This document shows, piece after piece, positions 44,009-54,606 of a stretch of DNA of 64,000 nt (position 1 is its first letter; each line of letters begins with the position of its first letter). The notes beneath the pieces were generated by a model. It made no database searches, had not been told where the DNA came from, and worked only from the letters and a program-made list of their open reading frames with translations. The DNA is from Bacillus sp. Bos-x628 (lineage in GTDB: Bacteria > Bacillota > Bacilli > Bacillales > Bacillaceae): positions 2,604,001 to 2,668,000 of the forward strand of contig NZ_CP159358.1 of the NCBI RefSeq assembly GCF_040500475.1. Direction: 5' to 3'. Position numbers and translations under genes: made by a program.

Positions 44009-44437
44009 ATGAAAATCAGCAGCAGATTTACTGTCGCTGTCCATATTCTGGCCTTGCTATCACTTGAAAAAGGATCATTACAGACGTCGGAGGATATTGC
44101 GGGAAGTGTAAATACTAATCCAGTGGTCATTCGCCGTATTATGAGTAAATTAAAAAAAGCAGGCTTAATTTCAACAAGTCTTGGCAAAGGTGGTTCTCAG
44201 TTGAACCGCAGTGAAGACGAAATGACACTGCTTGATGTGTATAAAGCGGTAGAAGTGGTAGATGAGGGAGAATTATTTCAATTCCACGAAAGCCCAAATC
44301 CTGACTGCCCTATCGGTGCAAACATTCAAGCGGTCCTAGAAATCATTTTGTGCCGTGCCCAAAATGCGATGGAGCAAGTGCTTGCTGAGATCAAATTAAG
44401 TGAACTGACGCAGGTTTTAATAAAAAAAATTGGATGA
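44009..44437 (+). CDS. ywnA: Rrf2-family transcriptional regulator, YwnA-like
   Basis: 142 residues with an N-terminal winged helix (SRFTVAVHILALLSLEKGSLQTSEDIAGSVNTNP...IMSKLKKAGLI). One Cys in PDCPIG and one near ILCRAQ are present, but no CxxxCx6C iron-sulfur cluster as in IscR or NsrR. It groups with YwnA, which in B. subtilis lies beside ywnB, as here. Palindromes at its own promoter and before ywnB suggest autorepression and control of ywnB. Confidence 0.85.
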   Translation: MKISSRFTVAVHILALLSLEKGSLQTSEDIAGSVNTNPVVIRRIMSKLKKAGLISTSLGKGGSQLNRSEDEMTLLDVYKAVEVVDEGELFQFHESPNPDCPIGANIQAVLEIILCRAQNAMEQVLAEIKLSELTQVLIKKIG

Positions 44438-44462
44438 CGTATTCAATTTTTTTTACCTCTGT

Positions 44463-44481
44463 TGTAACCATCTTTGTTACA
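44463..44481 (+). promoter_or_regulatory. Second Rrf2 operator, before the ywnB-like gene
   Basis: TGTAAC-CATCTTT-GTTACA, a perfect 6-bp inverted repeat with 7-bp spacer, the same arms as the site at 43974-43992. Confidence 0.75.
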
Positions 44482-44529
44482 CTTTTTTGTTAGAAAAGGA
44501 AATATACCCATAATTCAGGAGGTAATAAA

Positions 44530-45171
44530 ATGAAAATTGGTATCATTGGCGCAACAGGTAAAGCAGGACAAGAAATCTTAAAAGAAGCTAAATCAAGAGG
44601 GCATGAAGTAACAGCTATCGTTCGTAATGCCCAAAAGGTGACAGATGGATCTGTACCGGTTTTAGAGAAGGATATATTCAACCTGCAGGTGGAAGATGTC
44701 AAAGGTTTTGATGTTATCGTAAATGCGTTTGGTGCGCCTGCTGGACAAGAGCATTTGCACGTGGAAGCTGGAAAAAAATTAATCGACTTACTGAAGAATG
44801 CACCGGAAACGCGTTTGATCGTTGTGGGCGGGGCAGGCAGTCTATTTGTAGACGAAGCCAAAACAACTAGACTTGTTGACACACCAGAGTTTCCAAAAGA
44901 ATACTTCGCAACTGCTTCACAGCAAGGAGAAAATCTAAAAGATCTGCAAAAGACTGAAGGATTAAAATGGACATTTCTTAGTCCGGCTGCATTCTTTGAC
45001 GCAGAAGGTAAACGCACTGGTGCCTATGTAAAAGGAAAAGATCACCTCATTGTGAATTCAAAAGGTGACAGCTATGTCAGTTATGCAGATTATGCGATTG
45101 CGCTTGTCGATGAAATTGAACAAGCGGAACATATTGGAGAACGTTTCACCGTCGTATCTGAAGCAGAATAA
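44530..45171 (+). CDS. ywnB: NAD(P)-binding oxidoreductase, YwnB-like
   Basis: 213 residues, NmrA/atypical SDR type: Rossmann start MKIGIIGATGKAGQEI, then VVNAFGAP and VVGGAGSLF. Probably binds NAD(P)H in the cytoplasm; substrate unknown, perhaps a quinone or redox sensor role (inference). AGGAGG precedes the ATG. It is 92 bp after the Rrf2 regulator gene, with an operator between them. In B. subtilis this pair is elsewhere, so it was inserted between yvoF and yvpB or lost there. Confidence 0.87.
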   Translation: MKIGIIGATGKAGQEILKEAKSRGHEVTAIVRNAQKVTDGSVPVLEKDIFNLQVEDVKGFDVIVNAFGAPAGQEHLHVEAGKKLIDLLKNAPETRLIVVGGAGSLFVDEAKTTRLVDTPEFPKEYFATASQQGENLKDLQKTEGLKWTFLSPAAFFDAEGKRTGAYVKGKDHLIVNSKGDSYVSYADYAIALVDEIEQAEHIGERFTVVSEAE

Positions 45172-45179
45172 GAATATAT

Positions 45180-45208
45180 AAACCCCCGCTTCGTCGAATC
45201 GGGGGTTT
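45180..45208. terminator. Bidirectional terminator
   Basis: AAACCCCCG / CGGGGGTTT between convergent ywnB and yvpB genes. Confidence 0.85.
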
Positions 45209-45995
45209 ATGCTTGAATGATAATCGCTTGGCTCCCCATCTGCTTCCAAGAAGCCTCGAACTGATCACGATCGACTTGCTGGTTCTTTTGTCCATAAGGA
45301 TTGTTGAGATAGATGTGTTCGTCATCGTAACCTGTGATGACAACGCTATGCATATTAAAGCTTACATCTATTTTTCCATTAGGTGTGTTCCATGTTTCCA
45401 TGTTGTCTGTTTCTTGAAATGTTGATGTCGTAATGACCCATACAGGGTAGCCTTTTTCAAGTGGTTGATAAATGGCCTTTTTCACTGACTTTCCAGTTAA
45501 GTCGACAGCTTGACGACCTGCATATTTTTTGGCAAGTTGATAAATTGGTTCGTGGTAAACGCCAAGGCCTGGTCCGTTTTCCATATCGCCAACAAACCCT
45601 TCATGAGGGTCTCCTTTTAATCCATTCTCATAATTAAGTGGGACGCGCTCTATCTCATTAGCTAATCTGTTTTTTGTCACTTGTTTATAACCGCTGTAAT
45701 GAAGAAGCATAGCTAAACTAGTGACCTCGCACCCGTTATAAAGCTGTGGATCATCCATTTGATTGTAGAGGATGACATCCATGGCTTTTTTACTTCCTTT
45801 TAATGATTTGTGTGATGAATTCTTTTTTTTCGTTGACGATGTTTCGTCTGCTGACAGCGCTGTATCGTTTTTTTTGCCTACTTCACCTGGCGAAGCTGTT
45901 TTCTTTACTTGGTCCGTTTGTGAAAAGTAAATAAACCCTAAATAAACAAGACATGCGCACAACAAAGTTAAGGTAAATGTCTGGATGAACTTCAC
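45207..45995 (-). CDS. yvpB: C39-like cysteine peptidase family protein YvpB
   Basis: 262 residues: a signal anchor (about 5-25), a Ser/Lys-rich linker, and a papain-like C39_2 domain (about 75-262). Catalytic Cys in NGCEVTSLAMLL, His in NMHSVVITGYDDEHIYLNNPYG. Extracellular. Substrate unknown. Located before hisZ as B. subtilis yvpB. A TATAAT (minus strand, about 46031-46036) lies upstream. Confidence 0.88.
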   Translation of the reverse strand: MKFIQTFTLTLLCACLVYLGFIYFSQTDQVKKTASPGEVGKKNDTALSADETSSTKKKNSSHKSLKGSKKAMDVILYNQMDDPQLYNGCEVTSLAMLLHYSGYKQVTKNRLANEIERVPLNYENGLKGDPHEGFVGDMENGPGLGVYHEPIYQLAKKYAGRQAVDLTGKSVKKAIYQPLEKGYPVWVITTSTFQETDNMETWNTPNGKIDVSFNMHSVVITGYDDEHIYLNNPYGQKNQQVDRDQFEASWKQMGSQAIIIQA

Positions 45996-46226
45996 TGTAA
46001 TCTCCTGTGTTATTCGATTTTTTATGTATTATAGCATGTTCCTCCAAAGAACACGTATAAAAGTGACAGGTGTCATTTGAATGTAATATTTAAACGAAAT
46101 TTAAATGAAAATGGGAAGAAATAAAAATGATTGATTTAATCACTTTATTTTGTTAGCATATTATCATATTAGCGAACTAAAGGATTCGGAATTTTTTGTT
46201 TTAGTGTGCTGGAGGTGCAAAAGTAC
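45996..46226. other. Divergent region between yvpB and hisZ
   Basis: It carries the promoters of both directions. AT-rich; no T-box or attenuator was recognised before the histidine genes. A short palindrome TGACA-GG-TGTCA lies near 46062. Confidence 0.4.
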
Positions 46227-47402
46227 ATGTTTATGTTTGAAAAACCATATGGTATGCGGGATTCATTGCCAGGGTTGTATGAAACTAAGAAAAAAGTGAG
46301 ACGTTCATTAACAGAGGTGATGAATGGTTGGGGTTATCGTTTTATGGAGACGCCAACACTTGAGTTTTACGATACAGTCGGTGTTCAATCGGCGATTACA
46401 GATACACAGCTATTTAAACTTCTTGATCAAAACGGTCATACACTTGTGCTTAGACCTGATATGACAGGTCCGATTGCGAGAGTTGCCGCTTCAAAGCTTC
46501 ATGAGCAGGCGTATCCGCTTCGTGTTGGTTATGCAGCAAATGTGTTCCGTGCGCAGGAAAGAGAAGGCGGAAGGCCGTCTGAGTTTGAACAGGTCGGGAT
46601 TGAATTGATTGGTGACGCTTCGATTAGTGCAGATGCCGAGGTGATTGCCCTTGTCGTTTTTGCTTTAAAAAATACAGGGCTTCATTCCTTTAAAATTGCC
46701 ATCGGTCATGTCGCTTTAGCGGAGGCTTTATTTATAGAAGTGCTAGGAAATACGGAAAGAGCGAATGTACTGCGCCGTTTCTTATATGAAAAAAATTATG
46801 TAGGATACAGGCAGCATGTGAAACAATTACCACTATCATCTATCGACAAAACGAGATTATTACAGCTCTTGGATTTGCGTGGTGGCAAGGAAGTCACAGA
46901 AAAGGCAGAGGAGATCGTTGTCTCTAATGAGGGAAAAGAAGTACTCACTGAATTAAAGTCGCTTTGGGAGACACTTGAAGATTATGGCTGTACCGAATAT
47001 ATCCGTTTGGATTTAAGCATGGTGAGTCATATGAGTTACTATACCGGAATTTTGTTTGAAGTATTTGCAGATAATGTTGGTTCATTCATAGGAAGTGGTG
47101 GAAGATATGATCAATTGCTTGCTCGTTTTCATGCACCAGCGCCAGCTACAGGTTTTGGTCTTCGGTTAGACCGCCTTCTTGAAGCACTAGATGCAAAAGA
47201 AATCAATGAACCCCAGGAGGCTGTGATATTTAGTAAAGAACAAAGACTTGAAGCCTTTGCATTTGCTGAAAAAGAACGAACAAATGGCAAGAAAATTGTC
47301 CTGCAAGATTTAGCAGGTATTGAAAATATTGATGAGATGACCAAGTCGTTTGAGCGAGTGACTTATTTTATTGGGGCTAGAAAGGAAGAGCAAAATGGGT
47401 AA
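46227..47402 (+). CDS. hisZ: ATP phosphoribosyltransferase regulatory subunit HisZ
   Basis: 391 residues, a histidyl-tRNA-synthetase-like core without the tRNA-binding domain: [33 protein letters not shown], motif-2-like [18 protein letters not shown] and SGGRYDQLL. It partners with short HisG and gives feedback control by histidine. ATG 46227 with GGAGGTG is chosen; the frame opens at GTG 46206, which precedes the site. Overlaps hisG by 8 bp. Confidence 0.97.
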   Translation: MFMFEKPYGMRDSLPGLYETKKKVRRSLTEVMNGWGYRFMETPTLEFYDTVGVQSAITDTQLFKLLDQNGHTLVLRPDMTGPIARVAASKLHEQAYPLRVGYAANVFRAQEREGGRPSEFEQVGIELIGDASISADAEVIALVVFALKNTGLHSFKIAIGHVALAEALFIEVLGNTERANVLRRFLYEKNYVGYRQHVKQLPLSSIDKTRLLQLLDLRGGKEVTEKAEEIVVSNEGKEVLTELKSLWETLEDYGCTEYIRLDLSMVSHMSYYTGILFEVFADNVGSFIGSGGRYDQLLARFHAPAPATGFGLRLDRLLEALDAKEINEPQEAVIFSKEQRLEAFAFAEKERTNGKKIVLQDLAGIENIDEMTKSFERVTYFIGARKEEQNG

Positions 47403-48033
47403 AGTGTTGACGATGGCAATGCCAAAGGGCCGAATATTTGAAGAAGCAGCAGGGTTGTTAAGGCAGGCAGGCTATCAACTGCCCGAGGAATTTGAAGATT
47501 CGAGAAAATTGATTATTGATGTACCGGAAGAAAACCTTCGCTTTATTTTAGCCAAACCAATGGATGTCACCACGTATGTAGAGCACGGTGTAGCGGATGT
47601 CGGCATTGCAGGGAAAGATGTCATGCTTGAGGAAGCCCGTGATGTATATGAGGTACTTGATTTAAACATTAGCAAATGCCATTTAGCAGTTGCTGGATTG
47701 CCAGGAGCTGAATGGGGAAGTGTTGCACCCCGTGTGGCAACAAAATATCCAAATGTAGCCTCTTCCTATTTCAGAGAACAGGGTGAGCAAGTGGAGATCA
47801 TTAAGCTAAACGGCTCTATTGAACTGGCACCGCTCATCGGTCTCGCTGATCGTATTGTGGACATTGTGTCCACTGGTCAAACGTTAAAAGAAAACGGACT
47901 TGTGGAAACCGAGCATATTTGTGAGATTACGTCTCGTTTGATTGTCAATCCCGTTAGTTACCGTATGAAGGATGCTGTAATCGATGAAATGGCCCAGCGC
48001 CTTGCAATAATTATTGAAGGAGAGAAATCATGA
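47395..48033 (+). CDS. hisG: ATP phosphoribosyltransferase, short form
   Basis: 212 residues: [12 protein letters not shown], the [13 protein letters not shown] block and the PRPP loop [14 protein letters not shown]. It lacks the C-terminal regulatory domain of long HisG, which is why HisZ is needed. First reaction of histidine synthesis. Start ATG 47395 behind GGAAGAG. Confidence 0.97.
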   Translation: MGKVLTMAMPKGRIFEEAAGLLRQAGYQLPEEFEDSRKLIIDVPEENLRFILAKPMDVTTYVEHGVADVGIAGKDVMLEEARDVYEVLDLNISKCHLAVAGLPGAEWGSVAPRVATKYPNVASSYFREQGEQVEIIKLNGSIELAPLIGLADRIVDIVSTGQTLKENGLVETEHICEITSRLIVNPVSYRMKDAVIDEMAQRLAIIIEGEKS

Positions 48034-49322
48034 TGAACATGACTTATATACAAGAACATGAGAAAGATACTCTCTCACTCAAGCGTTCTTTAGATACTGG
48101 AACAGAAGAACAACGACTGGCTGTTCAGCACATTATTCAAGAAGTCAGAGCAAACGGGGACGAGGCCGTTCGTTCTTTTACAAAACAATTTGATGGCATT
48201 GCCCTTGATAGTCCGCTTGTCACTGCGGATGAAATAGCAGAGGCTTATGAACGCATAGACCGAGCGGTGATACAGATGATCCAAACAGCCATTCGCAATA
48301 TTCAAACATACCATGAGCGCCAACTGTCTTCTTCTTGGTTTTACCACCAGCAGGATGGGACGATGCTTGGTCAAAAGGTGACGCCGCTTGATGCTGTCGG
48401 TGTCTATGTACCGGGTGGAACGGCTGCTTATCCATCTTCCGTGTTAATGAATGTCATTCCTGCACTTGTGGCGGGTGTTGAACGAATTGTACTTGTCACA
48501 CCACCAGGGAAAGATGGCCGTCTTTCTGATGCGGTGCTTGTTGCAACGCAGGAGCTGGGGGTTTCAGAAGTATATAAAATGGGCGGTGCTCAGGCGATTG
48601 CGGCACTTGCATATGGAACTGAAAACATTCAGCCTGTCGATAAAATTACTGGTCCAGGTAACATTTATGTGGCACTTGCGAAGCGGGAAGTATTTGGACA
48701 AGTCGATATTGATATGATTGCCGGTCCAAGTGAAATTGCTGTCCTAGCAGATGAAACGGCACTTGCTCATGAAGTGGCAGCCGATTTACTTTCGCAAGCG
48801 GAGCATGATGCGTTAGCATCCAGTATCCTTGTCACACCATCTGTGACACTTGCTCAGAAAGTGCAGGCTGAGGTTCAATCACAGCTAGATACTTTGCCAA
48901 GGAAGTCTATCGCAGCACAATCCATTCAAAATCATGGTCATATTTACGTGACGGATTCTTTGGACAGTGCGGTAGAAGTGGTCAATCAATTAGCACCAGA
49001 ACATTTAGAGGTGCTGACGGCGTATCCAGAAAAGCTTCTTAGCCAAATAAAACATGCAGGAGCAATTTTTTTAGGTCGCTATAGCCCCGAGGCGGTTGGT
49101 GATTATTTTGCTGGTCCGAATCATGTACTGCCAACAAATGGAACAGCCAGATTCTCTAGTCCGCTTGGCGTCACAGATTTTCAAAAGAAAACGAGCATTA
49201 TTTCATATAGCCAGGAAGCCTTTGAGACACATAGTAAAAGCATTGCTGCTTTTGCAAGATTAGAAGGGCTTGAGGCTCATGCAAGGTCGATTGAAGCGAG
49301 AAAGCGGGAGGAATCAAAATGA
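48030..49322 (+). CDS. hisD: Histidinol dehydrogenase
   Basis: 430 residues: [22 protein letters not shown] and zinc-binding regions [17 protein letters not shown] and [15 protein letters not shown], and [20 protein letters not shown]. It performs the last two oxidations to histidine. It starts inside the hisG stop (ATGA overlap). Confidence 0.98.
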   Translation: MMNMTYIQEHEKDTLSLKRSLDTGTEEQRLAVQHIIQEVRANGDEAVRSFTKQFDGIALDSPLVTADEIAEAYERIDRAVIQMIQTAIRNIQTYHERQLSSSWFYHQQDGTMLGQKVTPLDAVGVYVPGGTAAYPSSVLMNVIPALVAGVERIVLVTPPGKDGRLSDAVLVATQELGVSEVYKMGGAQAIAALAYGTENIQPVDKITGPGNIYVALAKREVFGQVDIDMIAGPSEIAVLADETALAHEVAADLLSQAEHDALASSILVTPSVTLAQKVQAEVQSQLDTLPRKSIAAQSIQNHGHIYVTDSLDSAVEVVNQLAPEHLEVLTAYPEKLLSQIKHAGAIFLGRYSPEAVGDYFAGPNHVLPTNGTARFSSPLGVTDFQKKTSIISYSQEAFETHSKSIAAFARLEGLEAHARSIEARKREESK

Positions 49323-49903
49323 GACAGGCACAAACAGCTAGAAAAACAAATGAAACAAACATTTCGTTAGCGCTAGATATTGATGGAGAGGGAAAAGCTG
49401 ATATTCAAACGGATGTTCCTTTTCTGACGCACATGCTTGATTTATTTACAAAACACGGCCACTTTAATTTAACAGTGGATGCCAAGGGAGATACAGAAGT
49501 AGACGATCACCACACAACGGAAGACATCGGCATTGTGCTTGGACAAATGTTTAAGGAAGCACTTGGTGATAAAAAAGGAATCAAACGGTACGGGTCTAGC
49601 TTTGTTCCGATGGATGAAACCCTTGCACAAGTGGTTGTCGATTTAAGTAATCGCCCTCATTTGGAAATGAAAGCTTCGTTTCCAAGTCAAAAAGTCGGTA
49701 CCTTTGATACGGAGCTTGTTCATGAGTTTCTTTGGAAATTTGCGCTTGAAGCTCGAATCAACCTTCATGTGATTGTCCATTATGGAACCAATACACACCA
49801 CATCATTGAAGCAATTTTTAAAGCGATGGCACGTGCTCTTGATGAGGCAACAACGATTGATCCACGTGTGAAAGGGATTCCTTCAACAAAGGGGTTGCTT
49901 TAA
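49319..49903 (+). CDS. hisB: Imidazoleglycerol-phosphate dehydratase
   Basis: 194 residues, single-function His[28 protein letters not shown], and the second metal site [17 protein letters not shown] with [14 protein letters not shown] overlap with hisD. Confidence 0.98.
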   Translation: MRQAQTARKTNETNISLALDIDGEGKADIQTDVPFLTHMLDLFTKHGHFNLTVDAKGDTEVDDHHTTEDIGIVLGQMFKEALGDKKGIKRYGSSFVPMDETLAQVVVDLSNRPHLEMKASFPSQKVGTFDTELVHEFLWKFALEARINLHVIVHYGTNTHHIIEAIFKAMARALDEATTIDPRVKGIPSTKGLL

Positions 49904-50538
49904 TGATTGGCGTCATTGACTATGGTATGGGAAATTTGTTTAGCGTATCAAAAGCACTCGAACGAGCAGGCGCACCTTATATCGTGTCGTCCGAAGTTGA
50001 AGAATTAGAAAAGGCAGATGCTTATATATTGCCTGGTGTTGGTTCATTTCGAGATGCGATGCAACTATTGAAGCAGACAGGGCTTGAGTCATTTATCCAC
50101 CAAGTCGTTCAGGAAGGAAAACTGTTATTCGGTATTTGTCTTGGCATGCAGCTTCTGTTTGAAGAAAGTGAAGAGGCAGGAATGACGAAAGGATTAGGTC
50201 TGTTAAAAGGACGTGTCACTCTGCTGAAAGATCGTGATCAGAACGGACAAAGGTTAAAGGTTCCTCATATGGGATGGAATCAGCTTACGTTTCATCAACC
50301 ATCCCCGTTGTTTGATGGTGTTCCGGAAGGTTATGCCTACTTTGTTCACTCCTATTATGTCAGTGAAATGAATCCGGATGAGCAATTGGCAAGTGCCACA
50401 TATGGTGTGCAAGTTCCAGCTATTGTTGGAAAGGGAAATGTGTTTGGTGCGCAGTTCCACCCTGAAAAAAGCAGTACGACTGGCATGGCATTGTTAAAAC
50501 AGTTTATTCAATTAGTAAATGAACAGAGGGTGAATTAA
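49903..50538 (+). CDS. hisH: Imidazole glycerol phosphate synthase, glutaminase subunit
   Basis: 211 residues, class I amidotransferase: oxyanion region LPGVGSF, nucleophile Cys in [10 protein letters not shown], His-Glu in [10 protein letters not shown]. It feeds ammonia to HisF. TAATG junctions on both sides. Confidence 0.98.
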   Translation: MIGVIDYGMGNLFSVSKALERAGAPYIVSSEVEELEKADAYILPGVGSFRDAMQLLKQTGLESFIHQVVQEGKLLFGICLGMQLLFEESEEAGMTKGLGLLKGRVTLLKDRDQNGQRLKVPHMGWNQLTFHQPSPLFDGVPEGYAYFVHSYYVSEMNPDEQLASATYGVQVPAIVGKGNVFGAQFHPEKSSTTGMALLKQFIQLVNEQRVN

Positions 50539-51275
50539 TGAGTGAATTTATCTTATATCCAGCGATTGATATGAGAGACGGGAAATGTGTACGGCTCGTT
50601 CAGGGAGACTATGATCAAGAAACCATTTATGGAGATTCACCCCTAGAAATGGCTACACTTTTTGTGAATGAAGGAGCTAAGTGGATTCATCTAGTTGATC
50701 TAGATGGTGCAAAAGCGGGTAAACGAGTCAATCACGATCATGTGCTTGCGATTGCTTCCTCCTTAGATGTGCACGTGCAAATCGGCGGCGGCATACGGAC
50801 TGAAGAAGATGTCGATTTTTATTTAAGCAACGGTGTATCTAGAGTCATCCTTGGCAGTTCAGCCGTATCCAATCCTGTTTTTGTGAAAAAAATGCTCGCT
50901 AAATATGGGGAGAAAATAGCAATCGGTATTGATGCACGAGATGGCTTTGTATCGACAGAAGGATGGCTTGAAACCTCAGAGGTCAAGGCAGAAGAACTAG
51001 GCAAAGAGCTGGCAAAAGAAGGGGCAGAAGTATTTATTTTTACCGATATTCAAATGGACGGTATGCTATCAGGTCCCAATGTAGAAAGTACTGTTCGATT
51101 AGCAGAAGCCACTGGCAAACAAGTGATCGCCTCTGGTGGTGTCAGTGCTGTAGCTGATCTCAGACAGCTTTCGAAGCAAAGCCGTTTAGGTGTATCAGGG
51201 GCCATTATTGGCAAGGCGCTTTACACAAAGCAATTTACTTTAGCAGAAGCATTTGAAGGGCTGAGCAGCATATGA
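50538..51275 (+). CDS. hisA: ProFAR isomerase HisA
   Basis: 245 residues, a half-duplicated TIM barrel: catalytic Asp in [18 protein letters not shown] and the second Asp in [12 protein letters not shown], with phosphate loops IGGGIRT and IASGGVSA. Overlaps hisF by 4 bp. Confidence 0.98.
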   Translation: MSEFILYPAIDMRDGKCVRLVQGDYDQETIYGDSPLEMATLFVNEGAKWIHLVDLDGAKAGKRVNHDHVLAIASSLDVHVQIGGGIRTEEDVDFYLSNGVSRVILGSSAVSNPVFVKKMLAKYGEKIAIGIDARDGFVSTEGWLETSEVKAEELGKELAKEGAEVFIFTDIQMDGMLSGPNVESTVRLAEATGKQVIASGGVSAVADLRQLSKQSRLGVSGAIIGKALYTKQFTLAEAFEGLSSI

Positions 51276-52030
51276 TGACAAAACGAATCATTCCATGCCT
51301 CGATGTGAAGGAAGGACGAGTCGTCAAGGGCATTCAATTCCTTGGCTTAAAAGATGCTGGAGATCCGGTAGAATTGGCGCAAATTTATGACAAGGAAGGC
51401 GCAGATGAACTAGTCTTTCTCGATATATCAGCCTCTCATGAAGGCAGGAAAACGATGGTTGATGTGGTCAAACAAGTAGCGTCTACACTCGCCATTCCAT
51501 TTACTGTTGGCGGCGGTATTAACCACCTTGATGATATGAAGCGTATATTGAGAGCTGGTGCGGATAAGGTGTCTTTGAACACTGCTGCTGTTTTAAGACC
51601 AGAGTTGATTTCAGAGGGAGCAGACTTTTTTGGCTCACAATGCATCGTTGTGGCCATTGATGCCAAATATGATGAAGAGGCTGAAGCCTATGTGGTGTAT
51701 ACCCACGGAGGACGCCGGAAAACGGATATGGAAGTAAGCGAATGGGCGAAAAAAGCGGTTTTAAGAGGTGCAGGTGAAATTTTACTGACAAGTATGGATG
51801 CTGATGGTGAGAAAAAAGGATTTGACCACCGCCTGACAAAACTTGTTTCTGAAGCCGTGACAGTTCCAGTGATTGCGTCAGGTGGTGCTGGCAATGCGGA
51901 GCATATGCTTGAAGCATTTACAAAAGGAGAAGCTGATGCAGCACTGGCAGCCTCTATTTTCCACTACAAAGAAACATCGATTCAAGAGGTCAAGGCATAC
52001 TTGAGAGAACATGGGGTGAAGGTGAGATGA
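51272..52030 (+). CDS. hisF: Imidazole glycerol phosphate synthase, cyclase subunit
   Basis: 252 residues: [18 protein letters not shown] (catalytic Asp11), [21 protein letters not shown] (second Asp) and IASGGAGN. Two adjacent ATGs; the first overlaps hisA. Confidence 0.98.
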   Translation: MMTKRIIPCLDVKEGRVVKGIQFLGLKDAGDPVELAQIYDKEGADELVFLDISASHEGRKTMVDVVKQVASTLAIPFTVGGGINHLDDMKRILRAGADKVSLNTAAVLRPELISEGADFFGSQCIVVAIDAKYDEEAEAYVVYTHGGRRKTDMEVSEWAKKAVLRGAGEILLTSMDADGEKKGFDHRLTKLVSEAVTVPVIASGGAGNAEHMLEAFTKGEADAALAASIFHYKETSIQEVKAYLREHGVKVR

Positions 52031-52656
52031 AGAAGGCAAACGATTTAACATTTAACGAGTCAGGCTTGATTCCTGCAATTGTACAGGATGCACAAAGTAA
52101 GGAAGTATTGACGCTTGCTTATATGAATCAAGAATCCTATGAAAAAACACTGGAAACAGGAGAGACATGGTTCTTTAGCCGTTCGAGAAACGAGCTGTGG
52201 CACAAAGGAGAGACGTCCGGACACACCCAAAAGGTGAAATCCATTCGTTATGACTGTGACAAGGATGCCCTGCTTGTGCTGGTCGAACCAAGCGGTCCAG
52301 CGTGCCATACAGGCAGTTACAGTTGCTTCTCGGATGAAGGCGTGAAGCCTCAAAGTCAAGGAAAAGACCGTTTTGCTATTTTAAATGAACTTGAACAGGT
52401 CATTGCCACGCGTCAGGCAGAGATGCCGGAAGGTGCGTATACAACATATCTATTTGAAAAAGGCGTAGATAAGATTTTGAAAAAAGTCGGAGAAGAAGCT
52501 TCAGAGGTGATCATTGCAGCGAAGAATCGTGATCAGGAAGAACTTAAATGGGAAACAGCCGATCTCCTTTATCACCTTCTTGTTTTATTACGTGAACAGC
52601 AATTACCGCTTGATGATGTATTAAAAGTACTGACAAAGCGTCATCAAGGGAAATGA
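52027..52656 (+). CDS. hisI: Bifunctional PR-AMP cyclohydrolase / PR-ATP pyrophosphatase
   Basis: 209 residues. The N-terminal cyclohydrolase half (1-115) has metal Cys residues in YDCDKDALL and [12 protein letters not shown]. The C-terminal MazG-like half (118-205) has [16 protein letters not shown] and [13 protein letters not shown]. Last gene of the operon; hisC is missing, as in B. subtilis, where it sits in the trp region. Confidence 0.97.
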   Translation: MKKANDLTFNESGLIPAIVQDAQSKEVLTLAYMNQESYEKTLETGETWFFSRSRNELWHKGETSGHTQKVKSIRYDCDKDALLVLVEPSGPACHTGSYSCFSDEGVKPQSQGKDRFAILNELEQVIATRQAEMPEGAYTTYLFEKGVDKILKKVGEEASEVIIAAKNRDQEELKWETADLLYHLLVLLREQQLPLDDVLKVLTKRHQGK

Positions 52657-52657
52657 G

Positions 52658-52682
52658 AGCCAGGGATTTGCCTGGCTTTTTG
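52658..52682 (+). terminator. his operon terminator
   Basis: AGCCAGG / CCTGGCT with a 6-nt loop and T5, right after hisI. Confidence 0.88.
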
Positions 52683-52783
52683 ATTGTCAAAAGAAAACAA
52701 CCCTCTCTTTTCTTTTGTTCTATGTGACTGCCGGTGAAGTATGTTATACTACACTCGGTACACTGTTCGAATGGAGGGTATCG

Positions 52784-54244
52784 GTGAGTAAATACACTTC
52801 TCAAAATCACCACACACAAGTTGTCCAGCTATTTCAAGATGGGCATTACTTTTTTCATAAAGGTCTAAAAGCATATAAAGAAAGAAATTTGCCAAGGGCA
52901 AGTAAGCTGATTCAACGTGCGATTGTACTTGAGCCCGAAAATGTGGAGATGCTATCACAACTTGCCATGATTTATACTGAAATGGGTCATTATCAACAAT
53001 CAAATGAACTGCTAGATTTCATTCTTGAACACGTTGATGAAAACATGACAGCGTGTCATTATTTTAAAGCAAATAATTATGCGAATCTCGGTTTGTTTCA
53101 AGAGGCGCATAAGTCAGCAACAGCATATGCGGCTATGGAAGAGGATGGAGAATTTTCGGATGAAAATGATGAGCTGCTCGATTTGCTAGATATGAGTGGC
53201 GAAGAGGATGAAGATTTTCCTTATGATCAGGATGACCTGATTATGAAGCAAGATCATGCCAACCATTTGTTAGAAAGCGGCAGGCTTGAAGAAGCCATTG
53301 AAATGCTAGAGCAAATGATTGTCGAATTCCCAGAATTTTGGTCAGCGTATAATAATCTTGCATTGGCCTATTTTTATTCTGGACAAATTCATCAAGCGAA
53401 AGACATGTTGAACCGGGTACTTCATGGTAACCCTGGTAATCTGCATGCCCTTTGCAATCTGCTTGTCTTCTATCATTATGAAAAAGAAGAAGAAAAGGTA
53501 AAGGTGCTGTCCAAGCAATTAACGCACGTGTATCCAATATTAAGTGAACAGCGTTATAAACTTGGTGCAACATTTGCCTTGGTCGGAGAATTCGAATGGG
53601 CCTTTAAATGGCTCTACTCTTTGTATAAAACAGGATTCCAGGGAGATAGTACGTTCTTGTATTGGCTCGCAAATGCAGCTTACCATACTGGTCACCAAAC
53701 ATTGGCACAAACGGTTTGGGATAAGATGGTGGAAGAAGATATTGATGCAGATGAAATTAAGCCGTGGCAGGATAAAACAGAGGAATTCGAGCCAATGGTT
53801 TCTATCGAGGAACGATTGACTGCGTACTATGTCAGCAAACAAAAAGGTGAACTTGACGTTCTACAATCTATGCTTGATGCCCGCGCAGTAAAAACAGTCT
53901 TTGAACAGCAATTCATTGAACTGCTTCTATACGAAGATCAAATGGAAAAACGATCCTTTTCAGAAGATGCAGTCTTTGCAAAGCAGGCGGCATCGGCTTT
54001 AGAAAAGGCAGTGCAGCCTGACAGTTATATGCCATATTTTTGGTTATTCCACATTATTCAGCAGGCGTGCGCTTCTGGCGCATACAAGAGAAATGCTCCT
54101 GCATGGGCAGCAGCTTCTTATTATCTATGGATGAACGAACAAGAGGAAACAAATGTCACCAAAAAAGAAGTAGCCGCCTCTTTTCAGATCAGCGTCCAAA
54201 CGCTGTCCAAGTATGAGAGCATCATTTATACTTTAATAGACTAA
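52784..54244 (+). CDS. yvcD: TPR-repeat protein YvcD
   Basis: 486 residues from GTG 52784 (GAGGGT just before it; the open frame upstream to 52715 covers the promoter region with TATACT near 52746). Several tetratricopeptide repeats: NLPRASKLIQRAIVLEPENVEML, HYQQSNELLDFILEHV, GRLEEAIEMLEQMIVEFPEF, GQIHQAKDMLNRVLHGNPGN. Cytoplasmic, role unknown. Located between hisI and cwlO, as B. subtilis yvcD. Confidence 0.88.
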   Translation: MSKYTSQNHHTQVVQLFQDGHYFFHKGLKAYKERNLPRASKLIQRAIVLEPENVEMLSQLAMIYTEMGHYQQSNELLDFILEHVDENMTACHYFKANNYANLGLFQEAHKSATAYAAMEEDGEFSDENDELLDLLDMSGEEDEDFPYDQDDLIMKQDHANHLLESGRLEEAIEMLEQMIVEFPEFWSAYNNLALAYFYSGQIHQAKDMLNRVLHGNPGNLHALCNLLVFYHYEKEEEKVKVLSKQLTHVYPILSEQRYKLGATFALVGEFEWAFKWLYSLYKTGFQGDSTFLYWLANAAYHTGHQTLAQTVWDKMVEEDIDADEIKPWQDKTEEFEPMVSIEERLTAYYVSKQKGELDVLQSMLDARAVKTVFEQQFIELLLYEDQMEKRSFSEDAVFAKQAASALEKAVQPDSYMPYFWLFHIIQQACASGAYKRNAPAWAAASYYLWMNEQEETNVTKKEVAASFQISVQTLSKYESIIYTLID

Positions 54245-54267
54245 AGTAGACAGATATATATGTCAGA

Positions 54268-54297
54268 AGCATGGCCGACAAGGTCATGCTTTTTTTC
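54268..54297 (+). terminator. yvcD terminator
   Basis: AGCATGGCC / GGTCATGCT (one G-T pair), 5-nt loop, T7. Confidence 0.88.
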
Positions 54298-54357
54298 TTG
54301 GATAAAAAGGTGGGATTTGCAAGGATTTGGCGAAGTATGACAAACACGACATGTATT

Positions 54358-54374
54358 TGAAACACAAATGTAAT
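54358..54374 (+). promoter_or_regulatory. WalR box upstream of cwlO
   Basis: TGAAAC-N5-TGTAAT, one mismatch from the WalR consensus, 33 bp before TATAAT (54408-54413). Together with the flanking TTT it matches the ftsE box at 18 of 20 positions. B. subtilis cwlO is a known WalR target. Confidence 0.78.
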
Positions 54375-54407
54375 AAAAATATTAGCTCATTTTGTCGATG
54401 TGTCATG

Positions 54408-54606
54408 TATAATGAATCTCGTGGATTAAAAACAAAGACTTATATTTAGGTATTTTACTATACATAATTGAACACCTAGTGATAGAAACAATCTGGTCAA
54501 CATCTTGCTGAAATTCAGAAAGAAAGACATAGTGAGCACAGATTGGTCGCAGAGAATTTGCTGCTTTGTTATGTCGCTTGGGAAATTGTCAAAGGAGGAA
54601 CTATTC
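54408..54606 (+). promoter_or_regulatory. cwlO -10 box and long untranslated leader
   Basis: From a start about 7 nt after TATAAT, the leader to the GTG start is close to 187 nt. A long leader that makes the transcript unstable is known for B. subtilis cwlO. No c-di-AMP riboswitch pattern was recognised in it. Confidence 0.55.

Noticed and set aside
46030..46046. TGTTC-N7-GAACA before yvpB as an SOS box
   Set aside because: LexA sites have GAAC-N4-GTTC; here the arms are in reverse order and the spacing is wrong.
45996..46226. T-box or attenuator before the histidine operon
   Set aside because: No T-box sequence, no specifier stem and no terminator could be found.
54505..54606. N-terminal extension of cwlO
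   Set aside because: It would precede the signal peptide and lies in the untranslated leader; GTG 54607 has a strong ribosome site.
54414..54606. c-di-AMP (ydaO-type) riboswitch in the cwlO leader
   Set aside because: Such riboswitches control NlpC/P60 genes in some bacteria, but none of the conserved ydaO segments are visible here.
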